The notes beneath the pieces are model-generated. The model did no database searches and was not told where the DNA came from. It saw only the letters and a program-made list of their open reading frames with translations. 28,159 nt of DNA from Pelargonium nanum (taxonomy: Eukaryota; Streptophyta; Magnoliopsida; Geraniales; Geraniaceae), in the NCBI GenBank assembly GCA_036897485.1, contig JAYMTF010000942.1, positions 1-28,159 on the forward strand, in the 5' to 3' direction. This document shows positions 21,186-28,159 of this stretch, in pieces (the stretch's first letter is position 1; the number at the start of each line of letters is the position of its first letter). Both the position numbers and the translations under genes were made by a program.

Positions 21186-23291
21186 ATGGAGGTCCAAGTC
21201 TCACTGGACCGGGTTCAGTGTCGTCGCAGATTGCCCTTTTCGTTCTCAGACCACTACGTTTTCAGAGATAAATCATTGCTTTCCGATTTGTTTTTCTCGC
21301 ACGGTAGAAGAAGACGGAGGAACCCATTTCCTCGAATCAAGTTTTCTTTGGGGGAGCAAGGGCTGCGTCCACGGCCAAAGCCAAAGCCGAAACCTTTGGA
21401 ATTTGAGGTAAATGGAAGACGGAAAGCGTCTGTGGAGGAGATCCAGATGAAGAAACCAAGTTTAGGGTTGTGTGATCGGATAGAGAAGTTGGTTTTACAT
21501 GGGAAGCACGGGGAGGCCCTAGAATTGTTTGAAGTTTTGGAGATGAAAGGTCCGTGTGATGTGGGTAACAGCACATATGATGCATTGGTGAAGGCGTGTA
21601 TTGGGTTGAAGTCTGTTAAAGGAGTGAAGAGGGTGTTTAATTACATGCTCAGTACTGGGCTTGTGCCGGATCAGTATATGAGAAACAGGGTGGTGCTTAT
21701 GCATGTGAGATGTGGTATGATGGTAGATGCACAGAAGCTGTTCGATGAAATGCCTGAGAGGAATATGGTGTCATGGAACACAATGATTTCAGGTCTTGTA
21801 GAGTGTGGGGATTATGTTGAAGCATTTCGCTTGTTTCTGACTATGTGGGAGGAGTTTTCTGAGGCTGGGTCGCGGACATTTGCCACTATGATACGGGCAG
21901 CCACTGGGTTGGGGGTTTTATATGTAGGGAGACAGCTACATTCATGTGCATTGAAGATGGGAGCTTGTGAAGACGTATTTGTGTCTTGTGCGCTGATTGA
22001 CATGTATAGTAAGTGTGGGAGCATTGAAGATGCTCAATGTGTTTTTGACGAGATGCCAAAGAAGACTACAGTGGGATGGAACACCATCATATCAGGTTAT
22101 GCACTTCATGGTTACAGTGAAAAAGCTCTGCTTATGTATTATGAAATGTGTGATTCTGGTGTTAAAATGGACCATTTCACATTGTCCATAGTTGCTAGGG
22201 TATGTGCTCGACTAGCGTCTCTAGAGCATGCTAAGCAAGCTCATGCAAGTCTAATACGTCGCGGTTGTGGATTAGATATAGTAGCAAACACTGCACTTGT
22301 AGATTTATATAGCAAATGGGGGCGAATAGAAGATGCCCAGCATGTTTTTGATAAGATGCCTCACAGGAATGTCATATCTTGGAATGCTTTAATTGCTGGT
22401 TATGCTCATCATGGTCAGGGGACCAAGGCTGTTGAGATGTTTAAGCAGATGCTTTGTGAAGGAATAAGACCTGATCAAATCACCTTCCTTGCTGTATTAT
22501 CTGGTTGCAGCTATTCAGGTTTATCGAAAAATGGTTGGGAAATTTTCAAATCAATGAATACGAAGCACAGCATGAAGCCTCGTGCGATGCACTATGCATG
22601 TATGGTTGAATTACTAGGTCGAGAGGGGCATTTAGATCAAGCCTTTAAGTTAATAAGAGATGCTCCATTTGAGCCTACAGAAAACATGTGGGCTGCCCTT
22701 CTGACAGCATGTCGAGTCCACGAGAATTTAGAACTTGGCGAGTTTGCTGCTGAGAAACTATACGCAATGGAGCCCCAAAAGCTTAGTAATTATGTCGTGC
22801 TTCTGAATATATACAACAGTTGCGGCAAGTTGAAGGAAGCTGCTGCAGTGATTCAAACCTTGAAAAGAAAGGGTATGGCATTGCTTCCAGCATGCAGTTG
22901 GATCGAAATCAGGAAGCAGTCCCACGCCTTCCATTCCAAAGATAAATCCCATGCCCAAACAAAAGAGATTTACCAGAAAGTAGGAGAATTGATGGTAGAG
23001 ATTTCAAAACACGGTTATGTGCCACAGAAAAAGTTTTTCCTTCCTGATGTGGATGAACATGAAAAACACACATTACTGTGGCACAGTGAGAAGTTGGCTG
23101 TAGCTTTCGGGCTCATCAACACTAAAGACGGGACAGCTTTACAAATTGTTCAGAGCCATCGGATGTGTAGCGATTGCCACAACGCCATGAAGTTGATTGC
23201 CTTGGTTTCAAAACGAGATATTGTAGTAAAGGACAGCAGTAGATTCCACCACTTCAAAGAGGGGAGCTGTTCTTGTAGCGATTACTGGTGA
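21186..23291 (+). CDS. DYW-class pentatricopeptide repeat protein (At5g50390/EMB3141-like)
   Basis: An intronless 701-aa frame. Reading from GTG at 21180 would add two residues, but the proper start is ATG at 21186. After a basic N-terminus (Arg-rich run near residues 41-45, then a PKPKPKP run) that could be an organelle-targeting peptide, PLS-type PPR motifs run from about residue 115 to 510 (for example NTMISGLVECGDYVEAFRLF, and CALIDMYSKCGSIEDAQCVF with its partner ALVDLYSKWGRIEDAQHVF). E and E+ segments follow, then a DYW domain with the deaminase signature HSEK (H633, E635), CSDC (C661, C664), the CSC motif (C695, C697) and terminal DYW. Such proteins bind plastid or mitochondrial RNA and edit C to U. 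The sequence matches what I recall of Arabidopsis At5g50390 nearly end to end. Its RNA target cannot be told here. Confidence 0.96.
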   Translation: MEVQVSLDRVQCRRRLPFSFSDHYVFRDKSLLSDLFFSHGRRRRRNPFPRIKFSLGEQGLRPRPKPKPKPLEFEVNGRRKASVEEIQMKKPSLGLCDRIEKLVLHGKHGEALELFEVLEMKGPCDVGNSTYDALVKACIGLKSVKGVKRVFNYMLSTGLVPDQYMRNRVVLMHVRCGMMVDAQKLFDEMPERNMVSWNTMISGLVECGDYVEAFRLFLTMWEEFSEAGSRTFATMIRAATGLGVLYVGRQLHSCALKMGACEDVFVSCALIDMYSKCGSIEDAQCVFDEMPKKTTVGWNTIISGYALHGYSEKALLMYYEMCDSGVKMDHFTLSIVARVCARLASLEHAKQAHASLIRRGCGLDIVANTALVDLYSKWGRIEDAQHVFDKMPHRNVISWNALIAGYAHHGQGTKAVEMFKQMLCEGIRPDQITFLAVLSGCSYSGLSKNGWEIFKSMNTKHSMKPRAMHYACMVELLGREGHLDQAFKLIRDAPFEPTENMWAALLTACRVHENLELGEFAAEKLYAMEPQKLSNYVVLLNIYNSCGKLKEAAAVIQTLKRKGMALLPACSWIEIRKQSHAFHSKDKSHAQTKEIYQKVGELMVEISKHGYVPQKKFFLPDVDEHEKHTLLWHSEKLAVAFGLINTKDGTALQIVQSHRMCSDCHNAMKLIALVSKRDIVVKDSSRFHHFKEGSCSCSDYW

Positions 23292-23492
23292 CGAAACAGA
23301 ACAGAAATCATGGCTAGATAAGATGTACATTACTACTATCTGTTTGTAGTATATTTATACCAGTAAGTGTTGTTTTGACATACATTGTTTGTAGTTGTTA
23401 CTTCCCAAAACATCCATATCAAAAAATGGGGAAATTCTCCACTTTCGAACTAGAACTGTGTGTCTGTAAATAAAAAAAAAAGAATTGGGCCT

Positions 23493-23505
23493 AAAAAGAA
23501 GAAAA
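23493..23505 (-). terminator. Pol III terminator of tRNA-Arg
   Basis: On the - strand a T4 run (23505-23502) begins seven bases past the tRNA 3' end, followed by T5 (23497-23493). This is the usual Pol III stop. Confidence 0.75.
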
Positions 23506-23511
23506 GAAATA

Positions 23512-23584
23512 CGACTCTGCTGGGGATCGAACCCAGAATCTCTGGTTTCGTAGACCAGCGCCTTATCCATTGGGCCACAGAGTC
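23512..23584 (-). tRNA. tRNA-Arg(ACG)
   Basis: A 73-nt cloverleaf reads from 23584 to 23512. The acceptor stem pairs GACTCTG with CAGAGTC and the discriminator base is G. The A box TGGCCCAATGG fits TRGYNNARNGG exactly. The anticodon stem pairs CTGGT with ACCAG around the loop CTACGAA, giving anticodon ACG (wobble A is normally read as inosine), so it is an Arg tRNA for CGU/CGC/CGA. The T arm holds the B box GGTTCGATCCC. There is no intron and CCA is not encoded, as expected for a nuclear eukaryotic gene. Confidence 0.97.
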
Positions 23585-23587
23585 AGG

Positions 23588-23621
23588 TTGTGCACAATCT
23601 GTTTCAAGACTCTTTATATAT
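23588..23621 (-). promoter_or_regulatory. Upstream elements of tRNA-Arg (CAA and TATA-like)
   Basis: On the - strand a CAA lies 4-6 bases before the tRNA (23590-23588), and GATATATAAA lies about 29-37 bases before it (23621-23613). Plant nuclear tRNA genes typically carry both: CAA near the Pol III start and an AT-rich box near -30. Confidence 0.6.
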
Positions 23622-23767
23622 CATAATACACCAGCTTCCTGAACTGAATCCACTAGCTCCATTTTCAGGAGCTCCTCTTCAAGCCCATAACTTTTTGCAA
23701 CAGAGTCTCTCTCAGTTCCAATTTTTAAGGGAAATAGAATCTGGTACAGAACTACAGATCAGTGTCG

Positions 23768-25459
23768 ATGGATCAGAGTATATGGAGTCATTTACCGCTA
23801 CTGGTGAGGTCGACCTCGAAAGACTCCGTGGAGTACATCCTCCAAGCCCTCTGGCGAACTAGGAAGACCGGTCTCGACGCCGCCGATCGCCATATTATCA
23901 GGGACATGCTCCAGCTCCCCAACGACTCTGACCTCGACCCTGTAGGTTATGCTCAGTTTTTCACTCATTTTCTTTCATTGCTTTAAATTCAAGTTGGATA
24001 GTTTAGTTACAATTGTTGCTGTGATGGGTGTCAATTAGTTCAGAAATTTGACTGCTAAAGAGCCCATTAAGTGAATAAAGATTTTATTTTTCCTCAATTC
24101 AAGTTGGGTGCTTGTTCATATCTGTAATTAGGTATGAATGTATGTGTCTAAATGATTGCAGAAATTTGAGTTCATGGGTATGTTGGGAAATGGATAAAGT
24201 TGGATTTTTTATTTTCTTTTTTGCTTTAAATGTTACAATGATTGTGGTGCTTTTCATTTGTTAGTGATTTAAAATTGGGTAATGCATCCCAAGTTTGTTT
24301 GTGGTCAATTGATTATTAATCATACTAAATTAGTTGGCTTTGCACTGTTCAATTGCTGGTTGGATCCACAATGGTTGCACTTGCACCTAATATCTCTTGT
24401 GCACAAGTACTAAAACTCCAAGTCTGATAACATGGTTGAAAGTGGAATTTCATATTTGATGTCTATAGTTGTAGTTGTTATTTATTGGTGAAGATAGCTA
24501 CTGCAATTCTAACTTTGTTGTTCAAACTTTTATATTCATAGAAGTTTATTGTCAATTCAGCAATTGTCGACAGATTAAGTTCTGGATATTTATGATTTAC
24601 TTCGCTAGTTTGCAGCTTTTGGTATGCCTTCGGATGCTGATACGCAGGTGTGTTTACGAGAACGTTACCAAGGATGAGATCCATAAGTTGTTTCCTGCTG
24701 AAGTTCTACCTGAGCTGCAGAGGCTATTGACGCTATTGATGCAGAAGTTTCAAAGAGAATGGCGAGAAGATGTACTAAAGGACCAGGTTAGAAATGCAAA
24801 CATGGTGTATAGGACATGGCAATCAGCTGTTTCGAACAAGGATCTGATATTGTATCCTCAAATGAATTAAATTCAGGTTACTGTGCCCCGGTTGAAGGCA
24901 ATGACATGGAATATGGCAAATCAGGATACAGAAATGTCTGACCCTGTAGCTGTTATCAATCTGAAGGTATCTGCCGAAGTCCAACCATTTGATTTCTTGT
25001 TATTTTTTTGGAGAAATATCAATTGAACTACTATTAGGCTGGGCACTTTGGGCGGATACCTTTCTTTTCAGATAATGAATTAAAGAATGAAACATTGTTG
25101 CCTATCAAAAAAAAAAAAAAAAAGAAGGAAAGAAACGTTGTATAACTCACTGGAAGCTTAAAGCAAAGCACTTGCTGGAGGAAGAAAATCTAATTCGTCT
25201 GTTTATTAACCTTTTGCAGCTTCAAAGTGATGCCCAATCCCATTCAGGGGAATCAGAAGTGAAGTTCCAACTAGCAAAAGATACTCTAGAAACAATGCTG
25301 AGGTCTATGTACTGCATTAGAGACAAGTTGTCTGATACAGTAAGTGTTCTGCTCACAATTGTTTTTCATGCTCTTGTCTGTGTAACAATGTCTAAGTAGA
25401 TTTGTTTGCTATTAATTTCTTCATATGTTTTCTCATAACCTTGTCAGGGTGAGACATGA
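23768..25459 (+). CDS. COMM-domain protein, COMMD9-like (5 exons)
   Basis: Exons: 23768-23941, 24616-24786, 24877-24966, 25220-25339, 25448-25459, giving 188 aa with every intron in phase 0. The protein follows human COMMD9 (198 aa) along its length: LLVRSTSKDSVEYI near residue 11, an LFPAEVLPELQRLL segment in exon 2, then the COMM domain opening VPRLKAMTWNMANQD (W126) and closing FQLAKDTLETMLRSMYCIRD. The final four-base-codon exon adds GET and TGA. In animals COMMD9 is part of the Commander complex for endosomal cargo recycling; a role in plants is inference. The start is the first ATG, in a good context (purine-poor -3 but G at +4); reading from GTG at 23762 is rejected. The tiny last exon (GGTGAGACATGA) is the least certain part. 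Exon 4 ends before GTAAGT. Confidence 0.85.
25107..25123 (+). repeat. Poly(A) run in COMMD9-like intron 3
   Basis: Seventeen A residues preceded by non-repetitive sequence, inside the intron 24967-25219. It could be a retroposon tail (SINE-like), but no A/B boxes or target duplication are evident, or a plain homopolymer. Confidence 0.8.
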
Positions 25460-27380
25460 AACATGCACTTACCAAAGCAAAACCAATACATTGTAGCTTA
25501 CAAGGAAAGACCGCATAGAATGGTATCGCTTAACCTTCAAATCTGTTTTACATATTCTAGATTTTACTCAGTATGCTGTTTTGGGAAGTAAAATTTGCAA
25601 ATCAGTTGAATTTTTTGAACTTCTCTTTCTGTGTGATATTTAGCTGGTTAATTTTTCTAATATGGCTCAGTGTTTAATTGATTATCCAATGATATTATTG
25701 CACCATATTTCTTTACTTTGTTTGCATATTTTTTTATCATATAGTCTTGAGAGGAAGGAGGGAAGGCATTTTGGTTGCGGTGTTGATGTTTGCTAGAGTT
25801 ATAAACGTCAAGCTGAAGGAGCTGAAGGGGATTATAACCTTTGATGTTTGTATCTTCTTGTATATTAACTTTTGCACGCTAGCCTTCGCTCTTAATTTTC
25901 TTTGATAAAAGGTCCCAAAACAAAATTTCATTAAAATACATCACTAAAGCAAAAATAAAATATGAATGACTAAACTAACTTGTATTACTTTTAGATATGC
26001 TGAAATCAAAATAAAGGAGGAAGACAAAGAATAATGTAGATAATTACCTTGAACACTATTCAAAAAGGAAAGCAAAAAAAACTTGAAGAGAGCATCTAAT
26101 GTAGTGGTACTGGTGGGAATGACAATCTTGATAGTTGTTGGTAATGATTGGAAGCAAAGAAACAAAGTAGTGTTTGTTTCAGTTTGACTGATTAAATCCC
26201 TGCTCAAGGGAAAGAAGGAATAATCAAATGCCTTGAGTACATGCAAACTTTTTAGCTTTTAGTAGATGAACAAGTAGTGTTAAAATTAATAAATAAACTT
26301 TGGGCTTTTGAGATACTTTAATGGAAGCTTATTTCACATGCAAACCATTAGGAAATACATTTACATGTTGGGTTTTACTCATTGGAGTTGCCAATCTGTT
26401 TATTTCAAAGCTAGACTAGGCTCATCTTTGTTGTAGTATTTGAAATGAAAGTGTAAAAAAATGTATTTTTGTGCCAATACCTTGTGGCATCAACTGTTGT
26501 TTCATTTTATATATTACTTGTCATGCATATAACAGTTGTTATATATCATCATATTGACTGGTGGATATGTACTTGGCATATTTCCTTGTTTGTGTTCTCT
26601 TCCTTCACTCTCTCATATCTAATGCTACCTGATCTATTAAGAGTTGTCGTGTTATTCCTCAGTACTTTTCATGTTAACTTATGACTGTCCCTACCCATGT
26701 TAGGAAGGGTTTGCACTGGAATCTTTGTTTTTGAATGAGAATCGAGAATTAGATTGAGAACGGAATTCCAATTCATCATGACATTTTTGTCATAAGAATG
26801 GCTTTGGAATTGGATTCTCTTAGTTTTTTCTTATATGGATTCTCTTGCATTCCTTGATGGGGTTAGTAGTGATCTCCATATGTTGAAACCACCATAAACA
26901 TTTTTTTTTTCAGTTTGTCAAATCTTATGAGCATGAAAAAACTCTGAGATTCAACTTCTTCCTAGAACTAGAACTAGAAGTTACTACCATTTATGATACA
27001 AGACTGTGTATAGGTGTCTTCCTCTACCCACATATAAGATTTTGGTTGTGAGCTGTAACCAGTAAACACTGAACTGGTCTCCTCTTCTGCATGTATTCTG
27101 AAGGTGTGTGCTGATAAATAAATAAAAAAACTTCCTCCTTTGTTGAAACCAAAGACTTTTGAACCCATAAATGCCAAAGTTTGGTAGGGTACATACTTTG
27201 ACTGTGTGCAGTCAAACACTAATACAATAACATCTTAGGTGTTGTGTATGAAAAAACAATGGAAAATCTGAATGACTCTAGGGTTTGTCCCACCTCATCA
27301 TATGTAAAAGATTAATCTTTGATTATAAACAGGGCAAAAAAACACCCTCAAGAATTTAATTTTTATAATGATTTTTTCGC
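25460..27380. other. Intergenic, no gene supported
   Basis: About 1.9 kb, presumably starting with the COMMD9-like 3' UTR. Frames at 25737-25931 (-), 25944-26246 (-), 26469-26684 (+), 26974-27219 (-) are short and carry no domain I recognise. 'ggtcccaaaacaaaatttcattaa' near 25912 looks like the end of a dispersed repeat. The motif 'aattggaattc'/'gaattccaattc' near 26760-26815 shows local inverted similarity. Nothing firm. Confidence 0.35.
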
Positions 27381-27448
27381 AGCACTTAACCGAGACTCGA
27401 ACTTGAGATCTCAAGAGAAGCAAGCGTTTTAAGTCACTTGCCCTGTTG
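27381..27448 (-). repeat. tRNA-derived SINE-like fragment
   Basis: On the - strand, AGTTCGAGTCT (27403-27393) is close to the Pol III B box GGTTCGANTCC. It is preceded by 'aagtgacttaaaacgcttgcttctcttgagatctca', which looks like a degraded tRNA head. The fragment is followed toward lower coordinates by a T-rich stretch. It is truncated or decayed; no target duplication was found. Confidence 0.4.
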
Positions 27449-28159
27449 ATGGTTGTTACTTAGCTCTTAAGTTTACACTCTCATTTTGTCGGTTAATTAG
27501 AGTTAACCGGAAAATCCATCTCTCATTTTGAGTGATCAAGTGTTGAATTGGTGAATTTTGGTTAAAAGTTGGTTGATTTAGATGGATTTCAAATATTTGC
27601 AAGGTGTTGATAATGAGTTGTTGGAATTGGAGCAGAGACCCATCAATTGTTGTGTTTATCCAATTTCTAGGACAAACACTATGAAATGGTCTTCGTATAC
27701 AGGACCGATCTATGACTACGTGTGGGGCACTGAGCTAGCTCAACATATTTTAATTTTATCCTCCACATTTAGTCGGTGCTCTAAATACAATTTTGTATAT
27801 GTTACGAGTATGATGTTATCGATTTAATAACTTTTAAATATATCTCTTAATTTAATATTTAATGTATAGTAAAACACACGTAATTATATTTCAATAGAAA
27901 TTTAGTTTTCCTTCATTTGAGTTAGAAAACAAATTTATATTCGATGCACCGTGATATCATCAAATAACAACTTTTCAACAATAATATCCGTTTTTGTATT
28001 TATCTTAATAATAATTATTATTGTTATTTTTTAATGTGAACCGTGCTAACTTTATTAAGTAATACGAACTAAATACAAAGGAAACATAACATAGAAGCTT
28101 CAACCAAACCAAACTAAGAATTCAAAACAACTCAAAACCGTAAAACAAACTAACCAAAG
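27449..28159. other. Intergenic, no gene supported
   Basis: An 81-codon frame at 27582-27827 resembles nothing I know and has no supporting splice or codon signals. The last 120 bases (from about 28040) are A-rich with few T, unlike the rest, and could be the edge of a repeat or a gene running off the window, but I cannot say which. Confidence 0.3.

Noticed and set aside
21254..21704. Antisense frames within the PPR gene (Gly/Phe-rich stretch and others)
   Set aside because: They mirror the PKPKPKP region and other PPR codons; no independent signal.
23762..23767. GTG start of the COMMD9-like frame
   Set aside because: The ATG at 23768 in the same frame is the natural start.
25737..26246. 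Antisense frames downstream of the COMMD9-like gene
   Set aside because: Short, hydrophobic/Ser-rich by composition, no domain, no splice partner.
27582..27827. 81-codon frame as a small gene
   Set aside because: No homology that I recognise, AT-rich surroundings, no promoter or conserved start context.
1..28159. CRISPR array, operon or prophage content
   Set aside because: No spaced identical repeats, no polycistronic gene layout and no ribosome binding sites; the window is plant nuclear DNA.

Overview
The window is nuclear DNA of a flowering plant, most likely a rosid eudicot. I suspect Rosaceae, but that rests on overall feel and cannot be proven from the sequence. The evidence for a plant is intron-rich genes with GT-AG borders and T-rich acceptors, a DYW-type pentatricopeptide repeat (PPR) gene, plant-type purple acid phosphatases, a plant nuclear tRNA gene, and hAT- and Stowaway-like MITEs. 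Nothing suggests a prokaryote, organelle or virus. I rebuilt the gene models by hand from reading frames and splice sites, so exon borders are predictions, though the phases close correctly in every gene.

Layout: (1) 1-851 holds the last intron and last coding exon of a RIO1-type atypical protein kinase, + strand. (2) 852-5074 is repeat-rich and gene-poor. It holds a complete hAT-type MITE with an exact 8-bp target duplication, a degenerate 'GTGGTACCCAAA' repeat field, an antisense fragment of an NB-LRR resistance gene and tRNA-like SINE debris. (3) 5165-8335 and 9671-16879 are two tandem, intact, 12-exon purple acid phosphatase genes of the PAP24/PAP27 type, with every intron at the same place and phase. 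(4) 17472-20920, - strand, is a complete 7-exon snurportin-1 gene. (5) 21186-23291 is an intronless DYW-class PPR gene, head-to-head with snurportin across 265 bp. (6) 23512-23584, - strand, is tRNA-Arg(ACG). (7) 23768-25459 is a 5-exon COMM-domain gene resembling COMMD9, with all introns in phase 0. (8) 25460-28159 shows no gene I can support, only an SINE-like fragment and AT-rich sequence.

The genes do not form one pathway. They are housekeeping or secretory genes: ribosome maturation (RIO1), secreted metallophosphoesterases (PAPs), snRNP nuclear import (snurportin), organelle RNA editing (PPR), translation (tRNA) and probable endosomal-trafficking or adaptor function (COMMD). The more interesting points are the PAP duplicates and their active-site changes, the PAP/snurportin/PPR neighbourhood that seems split between two Arabidopsis loci, the plant COMMD9-like gene, the compact divergent promoter with an inverted repeat, and several dated transposon insertions. 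I found no convincing new multi-gene system.
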